This document shows positions 12,501 through 23,377 of a DNA stretch of 64,000 nt, piece by piece. The stretch is from Toxoplasma gondii ME49 (Eukaryota; Apicomplexa; Conoidasida; Eucoccidiorida; Sarcocystidae), in contig NC_031470.1 of NCBI RefSeq assembly GCF_000006565.2, positions 1,738,954 through 1,802,953 of the forward strand. Direction: 5' to 3'. The position numbers and the translations under genes are program-made. The notes below the pieces were generated by a model that did no database searches, was not told where the DNA came from, and worked only from the letters and a program-made list of their open reading frames with translations. Numbering within the stretch: the stretch's first letter is position 1; every line of letters begins with the position of its first letter.

Positions 12501-15500
12501 ACAGCGAATGGACGACTCTCTGTAACTTTGTCGGTATCATGAAATGCGCATCTGGAGGCACCAGCAGATACGCCAGTTTGTGGGGTAAACGCATGACCAC
12601 AAATGTGCATGCAGACACACATTTGGGTGCGTGTACATGCAAAATGTAATCAACGCTTTTGTAGACGTATATGGCCGTGTATTGAGATGAACTGGAATTG
12701 GATATGCAGATCTGTCAACACGCATGCATATGTAGAGACACAGATCTGCGTAAACATCGATATACATGCATATACGATATACACCAATATGTCTATATCT
12801 ATACAGCTATATAATATATGTATATATATATATATATATATGTATATGTATATATGTTTGTAGACGTATAGACCTCTCCATGTGTGATGTCGGAATGGCG
12901 ATTTGGTGCATGTGATGAACAACGCATTGCTGCTTTTCAGGTGAAGAAACGATTTTTCGAGGATGTTTTCTCAAGTCTCGTGGTTCACACGAACTTCGAG
13001 ACTGTCAAGTGCGTCCTCATCGCAGGTCCAGGTTTCATGAAGGTTAGTGAAACGCGAGTAAAAAATCGAGAGAAACTGGAGTTCTTCCGCCCTCTTACGC
13101 GTCGTGTGCGCGTTGTCGAGCGAGCCTTTCGCGTTCTGGAATCGGTGTTGGTTTCACTTTTTTCTCTCACAGTTTTGCCCAGTTATGGCAGACACTTTCC
13201 TCTCTCTCCGGACAGCGCGACTGCTTTCTTCGTGGAGCGATTCGCGTTTCCGAGTAGCCTGGCAAAAACAGCTGTTTTTAGAGAAACTCGTGAGCGCCGT
13301 GAGCGTCGGAACTTCCTCGGTACTGGGTTTCGTGGAAGGCGTCATTTTTCTAACTCTACTGGCGCGCCAGAATTCGCTTTCTCGGACTTGTAAAAGCAGA
13401 CTGTTTCTGCAAAGGAGAAGAGTGTCGAGGTCACTGGTTGTTGGTGGTGGTGAGCGACGGGGTTCATGGGCATCACTTTCTTTGGACGCTCCAGGAGTCT
13501 CGAAATCTTCTTTCTGAGGACTCGGGAGATCCACGTTTTTGTCTGAGGCTGTACGAGACTTACAGCCTGGTGCGTAAATGGTTTCCAGACGAAATGTGTG
13601 ATTGGAGAGATTCGCACCTTGTCGAGTTTCCTTTGCAGGACGAGTTTCTTGAGTTTCTCCACCGGGAGGCGGTGAAGAGGTGAGCTGCGAAGACCGAGGA
13701 AACTCCGCACAGACCAGACAAGAGACGACGGTTGCAGAGGGCAGACTCCACGTCAAGCAATCCTGCAAATCCAGGAGAAGGGGAGAAGCGACTGAGAGTC
13801 TAAACGCAAGGAAAGAACCTTCAAAGTCTACGAGACAGAGCCACGACATCGAGCAAGAAGCAAAAGGGGGGGAGAAATGCAAAGAGCAAAGAGGAGAAAG
13901 ACCTACAACACATAGGTGTAGGCGCGCACAGGACCAGAAAATCGAGATGGAAGAGAAACTGAGAAAAAACAAAAGCCGATGAAAAAAACGAAAAACAAAA
14001 AAAAGGGAATACGACTGTAAGAAGACACAAAACTCGGGATGCGGTTTCAACGCTAACGGCTCGGTTGTTTTCATGCAAAAGCTTTTCTGTCTCTTCTCGC
14101 TTTTCCGTGTGACACCTGCAGAGGCTGCAAAGACTTTATTTCCAGAAAACAAATGTTCGTCACTGCCTCTGCTTCAACAGCACACAAGTAAGCGTTGTCC
14201 GAATGCCTCTATATCTTCATCTATCTAACCATATATATATATATATATATATATATGTTTTTTGCACGGTTGTCTGCGTGTCTCGTCTGTGGGGTGTATG
14301 TATACCAGACAGGCGCTGACCGAGCTGCTGGCAGATCCAAGTGTCGTGGCTCTTTTGGAGAATACAAAGGCAGTGCGGCATGCACAGAGACTGCAAGAGT
14401 TCTACAGATTGTTGAACAGGACGTTGGAGACGTCCACGGGCAGCGACAAGCGCAATTTGACTTGTTATGGTCCTGGGCAGGTGAGACCCGTATCCTCTTG
14501 CGAATTGCGTCTCTGTTCTGGGGCACTACCGCGATTTCCACCCACCTTGATGCAATGCATCATTTGCTGCCTTGTCCGCGCTTTTTACACCAACACTGTC
14601 CAGTTACAAAGACCTCCACCATGAAATATACATATATATATATATATGTATGCGCATGTGTATGCATGTGTCAATATGGAGAAGTGGACGGTTCCTGTCT
14701 CAAAGATGAAGAATCGCAGTACGGTGGACGAGTTTCAACAGAAGGAAGGAACTCGGCATAACGCATGCAGTTTTGTAGAAAAAGCAGGACGCGTCTCACA
14801 TCAGAGGTGCGTGGTTTTAAGGGTGACTCTCTCTCGTGGTTCGGCGGGCCAGAACACACCTGTGGGTGTTGAGTTTGACATGGCGGTGTTTCGTGTACGC
14901 CTTCTCTTTTCGTTTATTCTTTCTGCGTTTCGTCACCTCGCTTCCACCGGCTCCCCTCCCGTCTCGGTGGAGTGCCCTTCCTATCTCCTTGCCTTCTTTC
15001 AGGCGTTCGAGGTCGTTTGTTGTGGCGGTTTCCGGGTCGGTGACTTGGCAGCTTCTGGAGAACGGAGAGGCAACTGCATGCACGTTTTCTTCATTTTTTC
15101 TTCTCTGCAGGTGGCGACGGCTGTTGACGTTGGAGCGGTGGCTTCTCTCTTGATTACAGATGGACTGCTGAGGTACGGGAACGTCGGCGTTGAACTTTTT
15201 TCTCAGAGACTCCTCTGTGAAATGAAAGGAGCGACTCGCTTCTGCCGTCTTCTCGCCCCCTCTGCGGTGTTGAATGGAGTTCCTCTTTCGTTTTTTCTTT
15301 TCCGCCTGAAAACGCTACGGCGCTCTCTGGGTCGCAGGCGCCGCCTCTCCCGTCTCTGCTCGGGTCGCGCTGCTCGCATCCTTCGGGTGTATGTGTTGAC
15401 TTTCTGTGTGCCAGTCGTAAAGGTAACAGACCTAGGTCTTGTGATCACGTTGCTGGTTCCCAGCGTTAGCTATTCGGAACTGCGTCTAAATGGAGGTGAA

Positions 15501-16100
15501 ACGCGACGTCTCTGGTCAACAGGCTGTGCCGAAGTGCCTTTTTGGAAACGATACTGAGGCAAGTGTGGTGCTGTGCGAGCGTTTCGGCTTCTTCCATTTC
15601 AAAGATTGATTCGGGCGGCTTCTTCAGGTCCAGCGACACCGCAGAGCGACGGCGCTTCCTCCGACTCGTCGAAGAGGTCGAACGCACTGGCGGGGAAGTT
15701 CTCACTTTCTCCGACCAACACACCAGTGGAGAACGTAAGGAGCGACAGAAAAAAAGAAAAACGGGGCGAAACTACACAGGGCAAGTGGCTGTGTGTGAGG
15801 TGGATGTTTCTGCCTCGGTAAGAAGGTCTCCGGTCTGCATGTCTCTCGTATGTGAAAAACTGTCGGGTGTACGGACGCCGCGTCAGGTGTCTGTGTGTCT
15901 GTTGAGGCGGCAGACTGAAGGTGCCTTCGTTGGGCGGTGAAAGAAAGCAGAAGAGACTTTTCCGTGGCGTTCCTGTGCGCTCTGTCTCAGAACTCAACAT
16001 GCTGTCGGGTGTCGCGGCAATCCTGAAATTCCCGATACACGACTTTCTCGAAGACGAAGAGGACGCAGCGGGCGACGAGACGCGCAAGCGAGAGGACTGA
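9553..16100 (+). CDS. PELO: Pelota / Dom34 ribosome-rescue factor, 13 exons, complete
   Basis: Pelota pairs with the GTPase Hbs1 to split stalled ribosomes in no-go and non-stop mRNA decay in the cytoplasm. Exons: 9553-9686, 9978-10053, 10382-10456, 11075-11131, 11605-11682, 12164-12301, 12941-13042, 13639-13679, 14122-14187, 14309-14480, 15111-15172, 15628-15734 and 15991-16100. They sum to 1218 nt, or 405 residues (human 385). The N-terminal Lsm-like domain begins MKLVKQNYERDGSG with DDVWTLYNVV. The central domain has VKCVLIAGPGFMK. The C-terminal domain has the ASLLITDGLLR and SGVAAILKFPI blocks and an acidic tail. There is no GGQ motif, as expected for pelota rather than eRF1. Exon 8 is only 41 nt. 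The donor of exon 6 (AAA|GTCAAA) is weak but is the only one that keeps the frame. Confidence 0.95.
10820..10895. repeat. (TA)n microsatellite, pelota intron 3
   Basis: TA runs separated by a short CACGTATACTCAG spacer, in intron 3 of pelota. Confidence 0.85.
12765..12858. repeat. (TA)n microsatellite, pelota intron 6
   Basis: ATATACATGCATATAC words run into a TA tract about 80 bp before the acceptor of exon 7. Confidence 0.85.
14229..14257. repeat. (TA)n microsatellite, pelota intron 9
   Basis: A clean TA run in the short intron between exons 9 and 10. A second small run (about 14630-14648) is in the next intron. Confidence 0.85.
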
Positions 16101-16535
16101 AGAGGCGCGTCCCCGTTTCGTTGCGCCGCAGGGAAGGCGACTGTTAGCAAAAGCCTTCAGAGTGTGTCTTCGTGGTTACACCCTCGTAGGATTCACACAA
16201 ACCGTCGCACAGCCGTGAGTAGGGATGGCCGCAAAGCGAAGCAGGGCGTTCTTGGAGTCTTCAGCGCACCGCGGTGCCGCCTGCTGCCAGCTTCCCTCGA
16301 CACGCACTGTCAAGACACCAGCTGGACATGTTTTGGCAGAGCCTTCACAGCAAGGAAGAGGAAACGCGAGGAAAATCGAAGAGAGAGAAAACGACAGACG
16401 AACACCGGAGGCGAGCCGCGCACGGACAAAGCAGTGGAAGCAATGACAGGCTAAAGAGGAGGCGTTGACGTCGAGAAGGCGCCGGAGAAGAACCGCAATC
16501 GCGAGTTGGAACTCTTTTTCTTTCCGACGTGAGCT
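16101..16535. other. Convergent 3' region between pelota and XPA-like gene
   Basis: This interval lies between the pelota stop on the plus strand and the XPA-like stop on the minus strand. It probably holds both 3' untranslated regions. I see no gene, repeat or structured element in it. Confidence 0.4.
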
Positions 16536-17693
16536 TCAAATGACTTCCCACTGCAACTCGTCGCTTCGTGGAGGAGTCGCGCAAGTTCCGGGAGTCTCGG
16601 CTTCTCCCGATATCGCTCGACCCGGTGCCGCTTCACCACGCGTCTCTCTGGCTCCGCTGGCGCCTGCGCGGTCGTTGTTTCTCGCTGTCGACGCGCGTCT
16701 TCGGCGTCTTGCAACCTGCGCCTTTGAGGCTCCTTTCCGCGTCTCCAGCGCTCCTCCAGAAGTCGGCCGCTGCAGGGCCGCCGGTGCTCCGCGCCGCGAG
16801 GCATCCTCAGGCGCAATGACAGAGCCGAGCAGCCGTTTCTGTCGGATCTGCCACCGCTGCTCTCTCCGTCTTCCGCGTTCTTCTTCGAGTTGCGCCGGTC
16901 CTCCCCAGACGCGCCAAGCGAGCTGCTGCACCTCCTCTACGCGGTACAGGCGCATGGGTCTGAAAGTCGCACCGTGTGGATTTGGCCGCTCTTCCACCTG
17001 CAGACGCCCACGGAGGAGAAGAGCAGCACCCAACAGGCTGAGCGGTGTCGGTTCTCGCGCGGGATTTGACCAGCCGTCGACTCGCTTCGGGGCTGAACTT
17101 TGTTTTCCGGCGCTTTCGCGACCCCACACTGTTTCGAGAAGTGAAGTCATGCTCCCCGAAGAAAGGGAGACTGCATGGTCTCCCCAAAAAGGAAAACTCA
17201 GTTGGAAGAAGCGCGCAGTGTCCAACGTGAGAGCAGCCGAAGCCACCACTCAGATGCGCAGACGGAAGCAGGGGCGACCCTGGCCTCTTCACTTGCCCGG
17301 TAAAGGGCGGAAACGCAGTGTTTTCGCGTGCATGCAGTTTGTTGGCGGGAAGTCGAGACACATTCCACGCACGTCGCCGACGAGAAAAGCACAGGACAAC
17401 GGGTTCGGGACCGTCAGTTCTTTACAAAGATTTCACGAAAGTTCTTGACAAGGTTCGAAAAGCGGGATCCCCAACAAACGACTTCGCCAGAAAGGCCTTA
17501 CCGTCAAGAGTCCTTGAGAAACTGCATCCCGGAGCGACTGCAGTGAAAGACAGAACGTCTGAGCTGCCTGCTGTTGAGTAATCTGACGTTTCGGAGTCTC
17601 CCCGTTGACCAAGTCGGCCTCGACGCATATGCCTTCATTTTCCAAGCCAGGGAAACTTGTCTGCATGCTGGACTGTTCGCCGGCGCGAGACCA
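16536..17693 (-). CDS. XPA/Rad14-like DNA repair protein, two 3' exons
   Basis: Nucleotide-excision-repair damage-verification factor family, nuclear. The penultimate exon is 17693-17502 and the terminal exon 16997-16536; both junctions are phase 0 with good splice signals (ACG|GTAAGG and TCTGCAG). The penultimate exon contains RQITQQQAAQTFCLSLQSLR. This follows the XPA spacing I-T-x3-A-x3-[FY]-x-L-x4-L exactly. The next exon continues VEERPNPHGATFRPMRLYRV and then EEVQQLAWRVWGGPAQLEEE, the XPA DNA-binding core (NPH..., [MK]xLYL, WG...LEEE). The two exons encode 217 residues. The zinc finger that should precede them was not found, so upstream exons are missing from this model. The C-terminus ends ELQWEVI with a single Cys before it, where animal XPA has a CxxC. 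The assignment rests on motif spacing only. Confidence 0.72.
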
Positions 17694-20036
17694 CTGAGAA
17701 AGAAGAGTTTCTGAAAAGGTTCGCCGTTGCAGGTTGGAGTGCCGCGAGAGAGCCGGTCCCGTCGCGCGCCTTCAGTGGCACTTGCGCTGGATGTACACCC
17801 CACGCATAAATGTCAGTGTGAAAGACAAGGTGCTGAGCATACAGTCGCCAAGAAAAGAAGAGTGTTTCTAGGAGTTTCAACGAGTTGCGTTACAAATCCA
17901 GATATCTCTGGCGAGAAACAGAAACGCGCTCAGCGAAGCAGAGCGGCTGTTTACGGGAAGACCTGCCCTCGAAAAAACCTAGTAGAAGCGACTTCGCAAT
18001 TCAAAAACGTCTAATGTAGCTCCGGCAGTTGCCGACGAACATTCTCAGGGGAACGAACCGTTCGTGCCTGGGGGTGTCTGCCGCTTCACAGCGTCCAGCT
18101 GTCCACTTTTTTCGCTCTTTAGCTGCCCTCTCTTGGTTGCCAACAGCGTCCAGAAGTTCTCCACCGCGAGTTGAGAGACTCCTTCTTTGGAGACATTTGT
18201 TCGTTACAACAGAGATATGCATGTCGAATTGACCTGCGTACTGAAGGTGATTTGCCCGCTTCGGCGGAACGCAGCGTTTAGCAGTCGCCCTGCAGGTTGA
18301 AGAACGTTTGACGGGAACGACACAGCGATCTGTTGAGTTCCTGCAGCGTAGAGAAACGTGCTTTAGAAAAGGGAGACGGAAAGCGTCTCTTTCTGGCAAA
18401 ATGTACGAATTTCGACGCGCGCCAGTCCATGAGAACCTGAAGTCGGGTGCTCGGTTGACTTGAGTACATTGTAGAAAGAGCTAGATCTTCACCAGTGTTT
18501 CTCTTAAATCTACGCAAAGAAACTCCGGGGACAAGGGTCGGTCTACCCGGGCAAAGCCCGCCCTGAATGCGAATCGCGCGAATCAGCGCTTGAAGAAATC
18601 TCTGCCAACAAATTGGAGGAAATGAAGTGACAAAGGTATCTTTATCCAGCTTTTGCCGGCGTCTAGCAGCTTTTAGACGCTGCGTCGCATGCAGCTGCGA
18701 AAAGTCGGCCGCGGATGTTTCGTCAAAAGTGACCAGACGCCGACTCGCCCATTTGAGGCACAGCAAAAGGTTACCTCGCAACTACGCAGAACTTCTTGCT
18801 TCTATGGGTGCACAATTTCTCGTACCAGAAGAGCAGTAAACCGATACCTCCGTACCGGGTAAATGGCGTTTGCTTAACGGGGTCTCTCAGGCGATATCAG
18901 GACACAAAAGCGGCACTGAGGAATCCGGTTTCTAGTCGACGCCACCGCCAGCAAAAAACACGATTCTTCGGGCGAGTTCACAGTTCGTCCCGACGCGTTT
19001 TCAACAATTTTGCGGTGTTCAAGGAAATGTGGACGCAGCTTGGAATTATATGCACACTTTTGCCCTCGAAACAAAAGCAGTCGCCGTCATTTGTCTCGAT
19101 GTGTGGCCCCCCTCTGCACCTAGACTCGAAGAAGGCCAAGAGAGTTCTAAAAGGGCTGCGGCTTACCGGATGCGACTCATGCAGCAGCGACTCCGTTAAT
19201 GTACAAATTTATGGAGGTAGCTTGCTCCACAAACTCAATCACTCCCACTCTCAACTGAAAGCTTCCACGCATTCAAGGAAAATGAACCATACAGCTTCTA
19301 GATAGACTCTCTCGTAGCAGACGCAGAGGCACATGAGCAGAGCTGAATGGAGTGGGTACGCGTGTTGCGGTGAACACACACATCGCGGCGTCTCTATTGC
19401 TTTCTTATCCGTTTGGCAGATGTGATGTCCCACTTTGTGGCGTTTTGTGTTCGTTTGCCGTCTGTAGAGCAAGGAGGGCTCTATTACACAGCAGGAAATA
19501 GAACTATCCGGTCAAACATACCGATTGTCTCGTGCGAGGCTGTTTGAGCTGCACTCCTGCGTTCCACAGGGGCTCGGTAGAAAACGTCGTATAAAAACCA
19601 GGCTCGCGTCCAACTCATGCAGCTCGGGTTTCTTCACTATTTCGTGTATTCCCTTTTGCTTTGTCGTCTGTTTTAGGTGCTCTCCAACCCCAGGGCACGG
19701 CACTTGTTTATTGCTGGCCTCGGGTGCGGTTCTGCTAACAACCGTAAAGCCTTCGTTTTTGAAAGACAAGAAAAGCTAGCTGTTATCAGGAGAGGGAAAA
19801 CTGTGGTCGACGAGGGGTGCCGTGCTGTGAAAGACTTGGAATTTTTATAGGGGAGTTATTTCGGTCGCATGCGCCTCGATTACATTAACGCCGTCGCCAT
19901 CACGCACTCTTCCTGACTCCAGAGACGACGAACTTCTACGCTGTTCGTCTCGTGCTGCCGCTGAGCAGAAAGCATAGCAAAACGGAAGCTTTTTGAGGAA
20001 ATCGATTTGCAGACACGTTTTACAGTTCGGGCCATC
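17694..20036. other. Unresolved region, 5' part of XPA-like gene expected
   Basis: The missing N-terminal and zinc-finger exons of the XPA-like gene should lie here on the minus strand. No CxxC...CxxC pair in a spliceable frame was found by eye. A small perfect hairpin CGGGC-AAA-GCCCG is at 18548-18560. TATA-like words (TATAAAAA near 19590, TTTTTATA near 19843) precede the secreted-protein gene. Confidence 0.35.
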
Positions 20037-21104
20037 ATGCGATGCCTAGTGGCTCTTCTCTGTTTGGTTTCTTCCACTGCACTCGAGGGTGCTGAGGCAA
20101 CGCGGGCCGAACTTCTCAGCGTGTGTCTCATTTCGTTATCGCTTACAGGCTGCTTTTGTTGCCAGCCTGTAGCGGCGACGGATGAAAGCGATTTAGGGAA
20201 TGCGTTCGAGCAACAGCGCAAGGACTCCGAATCCGACGAGTCACTGAATCCGGAACAAGAAATCAGTGGAATGCCGCCACAGAATCGTAACGAGGGAAAA
20301 AACTCTTCACCTATGACCAGTGACACTTCCACTTTCCAGGGTGAACGTGGAACAGATTCCCCGAAGGGCGGTGAAAATGCGGAAGCAGGTTTCTTGGGAA
20401 GTCTGGGAGTGGACGCTGTACTTGGCGCCGACGGAGACGACGGTTATTCGGATGAAGACAAAGCAGAGAGAGGGGATCCCGAGGTCGACATGAATTCTCT
20501 AGACCGACAAGACCAGGCCAATCCATCGGAGCCGCGCCCTTCGCTTCCAGATGAGGGTAGTCAGGGACAACACGCCTCTACGGGGGAACCCGAAGTTAAA
20601 AGTGACAACGTGAAGTTCATTTCGTACGCGCAAAAGGCAGAAAAGAACCAGCCCGACGGTGACTTCAAGGGCAGCGAATCGTTCTCGCCATCGGGGTTCG
20701 ATTACAGAGAAGGCTCTCCTGGAGTCGGCGATTACAGAATACTCAACGAGGGTGCTGATTCCCCCACCTTCTCAGACCGTGATTACGATGATTACGACGA
20801 AACCTCAAATGGGGAGCTGCCACTTGGACGCCTGAGAAATAAAGTTCAGCTCACCGCAGCAGAAAGATACTGTGGTTTAAAGCCCAAAGGCCCGACTGTG
20901 CTCTACACTCCTCCAGGAGTGCGTCCGGATGAGCTCGAGGCTCTCGACCTTTTCGCAGTCACCGACGCAGGTTTTTTCGAGTTAGTTCGAGACAGCCACG
21001 GCGATCTCGTGTGCCCTGAACGTAGGTCACTCTTTGGTGGCGGAACGTTTCTGAGAGCTGCGGTCCAATTGAGATGTCCGCAACTTCCTCAACAGCCATG
21101 CTAA
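20037..21104 (+). CDS. Putative secreted acidic protein, unknown function
   Basis: From ATG 20037 the frame runs 355 residues to TAA 21102-21104. The N-terminus MRCLVALLCLVSSTALEG is a clear signal peptide candidate. A second hydrophobic, Cys-containing stretch (LLSVCLISLSLTGCFCC) follows at about residues 27-43, so the N-terminus could also be a membrane hairpin. The middle (about 50-270) is acidic and probably disordered, rich in Asp, Glu, Ser and Gly, with YDD/DYDE clusters. The last 80 residues look folded: RYCGLKPKGPTVLYTPPGVR and then LDLFAVTDAGFFELV. I do not recognise the family. A GAAC|GTAGGT donor near 21022 and a TTGATTGCAG acceptor near 21178 would give an alternative short C-terminus. 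A dense-granule or other secretory-organelle protein is possible but is inference. Confidence 0.65.
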   Translation: MRCLVALLCLVSSTALEGAEATRAELLSVCLISLSLTGCFCCQPVAATDESDLGNAFEQQRKDSESDESLNPEQEISGMPPQNRNEGKNSSPMTSDTSTFQGERGTDSPKGGENAEAGFLGSLGVDAVLGADGDDGYSDEDKAERGDPEVDMNSLDRQDQANPSEPRPSLPDEGSQGQHASTGEPEVKSDNVKFISYAQKAEKNQPDGDFKGSESFSPSGFDYREGSPGVGDYRILNEGADSPTFSDRDYDDYDETSNGELPLGRLRNKVQLTAAERYCGLKPKGPTVLYTPPGVRPDELEALDLFAVTDAGFFELVRDSHGDLVCPERRSLFGGGTFLRAAVQLRCPQLPQQPC

Positions 21105-21728
21105 CGATTTGGACAACGGATTGATATCCTGAATGTCTTTGCTTGCCGGATCCATGTTCTCGTCTGTTCTTGATTGCAGTTGAAACTTTCTGCCTAACCC
21201 AGTCAGATACGTGACCGGAACCGAGTTTCCTTTGCACCCGCGAACAGCGACGCCCCTGCCGCCACTAAAGGCCACTGATCATGGAATGCTCCTGCCTGTC
21301 GTGTCACAGTGTGTAGAAAGTGTTTGCGTGGTGACAGATTCTGGACAGTAGATTTCATTTTACTGTGGAGCGTAGCCAGTGATTTTCGGACACCTCTCAC
21401 GGGGTGTTGTTGCACAGCATTCACAAACCACAGCTTTCTTGTCACATTTTGTAGCTCACGGACACTCAGTCCAGTCCTCATGTTGAACAGTTTTGTCTCG
21501 TAGAATGTGTGTCTTGGCGGTGCTTTCCCCTTGGCTGTATTTCGAACTTCAGATCGGCATCTGTAGTTCTCTGCTAACCGAATAGAACTTGGATTCGGTA
21601 TAAAAAGGCCTTCACGCGACGGAGTCAAGTCGCCACTTGCGCTGTGGTTCCTTGCTTGTGTAGGCCGTCGTGGCGAGCGCGTTCTTTTCCGCAATCTGCG
21701 ACTCAAAAACAGTGAATTGGTCGGCGAC
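21105..21728 (+). promoter_or_regulatory. Inter-gene region with TATA-like box
   Basis: This interval lies between the two tandem unknown genes. GGTATAAAAAGG at about 21598-21609 lies about 120 bp upstream of the next ATG and resembles a TATA box, which is unusual for Toxoplasma promoters. A short hydrophobic frame starts at ATG 21505 (MCVLAVLSPWLYFEL). It might be a signal-peptide exon for the downstream gene, but I found no donor in the right phase. Confidence 0.3.
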
Positions 21729-23377
21729 ATGGTGTATTCCGATCCACGTAGTTATCGTCATATGACACAAGTGCATCCCGATGGCAAAGCCACAAAAACA
21801 CCGCGGGCGCCGACCGAGCAGAAGACGCCGCCTCGACGAGAGGATCGAGGCAGCAAGGAGCGTTCTAAATCTGTTGAGAACTCTGGCAAGAAGTTAAGTA
21901 TGTGGTCCAGGGTGCTCTGCAAGGTGTCAAAGAGGTACTGTAACACAAAGGTGACGGGCGAGAAAGGCCAGGACGAAGACAGCGGAGATCCGACAACGCA
22001 CAAGAGGCAACCGCGACAAATTGTGGCTGCCGAGGTACCTTTACGGGAGGTGTTCGGCGTCAAACCCCTCGAAATCTTTGACTGGAAGGTGAAGGAGCTG
22101 CTATATCGACTCGATCGAGAGATGGGGCAAGAGGGCAACCTGGATGAACGCATGCCACCCTACTTCGCAGTCCCGACAGAGGCAGCAGGCAGGGCACCCG
22201 GGGTTGCGCAGGTTCCTGGATCAGGATCAGAGGGTGAGACTATATCACACGCAGGTGCTCTTCAGGGGGATTTTCAGAGGGAGCCTAAGGGAGGGGATGC
22301 CGAGAGAAGACGGGAGTCTCACGAGACTCAGAACTCCGCAGGTGCGGGTCGTCAGGCTCCCGCAAGCCGTACGGATGCTCCAGTGGAGGCGGGGCAAGGG
22401 GATGTGCGGCGTCTAAGCGAACAAGCTTACAACAACAATCCTAAGAAAGCGCCGGAGCAAAGTGGAGGGGCGCTTGATGACGGCGTCGATTATCCAGCAA
22501 ACGACTGGCTGGAAGCAGAATACGAGGATGCGCCCAACATTTCCATCCCCGACTTCCTGTTCAGCGTTCCTGCGGACAGAACACATGATGACGATGAGCC
22601 AAACACTATGGAACAGGAAGCGACTTCAGTGGATCTGAAGGTCACGGTGCTTTGCCTGGAGAACGGGGCGCCTCCCATTTTGATAAAAGAGTGGCCGGCT
22701 TTCACAAATGTAGTCAAGCCAAGTGAGTCTGGACTTCATGCGACGATGCCAGCCATTCTGAAGACGCGTCAGAGTGTCGACGTTAGTGGCGGCGGTAGGG
22801 CAGAATAAGCTTGTGGAGGAACGTGGGAGCAGCACTGATACAATTTGAGATCCAAGAAATCCATAGGTACACGGGCAACATCTTCGTTCTGGCAGTATGC
22901 AGGAGTATGCTCACTTCGTTTGACTTCTTGCGTGCGTCTCTTCTGTTGGGTTGTCGCAGGGAAAGTTTTACCACAGAAGCCAGCAGTGGCTCGGAAATCG
23001 GTAGCAGTATGGGGAAGCAGTTTCTTGGCTGCGGTGGCCGCTGGCATGTATGCAACCAGTAAGTGGTCGTTTCTGCAATCTTTCTGGAAACCGTTTCGAT
23101 GTGCACAGAGAAATAACTGGTTGAGAATGCAGCTCTCAGTTTGTCTTTTTGGTGGCAGTCCCTTGCCCGCCACAACGCAGAACCGCATGGAGGGGGGAGT
23201 GTGGATTATGCGCCAGACTGCCGGTTTAGATTTTGTACGTCTATGTGTACCGCATGCAAGCGTTGCACGGCATTTCATGACCCCCATGTTGTGATCATGA
23301 ACAATAGCGGTATCCAGCGAATATCTGGGAATCCAACATCCGTATTCACGCTGCTGGAGGTGCAGAAGGGGGATTGA
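21729..23377 (+). CDS. Candidate exported membrane protein with RRLSE site, 3 exons
   Basis: Exons 21729-22794, 22960-23058 and 23181-23377 join in phase 1 at both introns and give 453 residues. Exon 1 encodes a long, largely disordered, charged region. It contains RRLSE (about residue 227), which fits the TEXEL motif RRLxE cut by the Golgi protease ASP5 in dense-granule proteins. Exon 2 encodes a predicted membrane helix, KSVAVWGSSFLAAVAAGMYA. Exon 3 encodes a Cys-rich tail (CRFRFCTSMCTACKRC) and ends at TGA. No signal peptide follows the first ATG, so an upstream exon may be missing. Without splicing the frame would stop at 22808, losing the helix. The family is not recognised. Tandem position and shared strand with the preceding secreted-protein gene suggest a related role, but no sequence similarity between the two was evident. 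Confidence 0.6.

Noticed and set aside
16465..17448. 327-codon plus-strand open frame
   Set aside because: It is antisense to the XPA-like exons, whose motifs fit a family. The plus-strand translation is Arg/Ser-rich and matches nothing.
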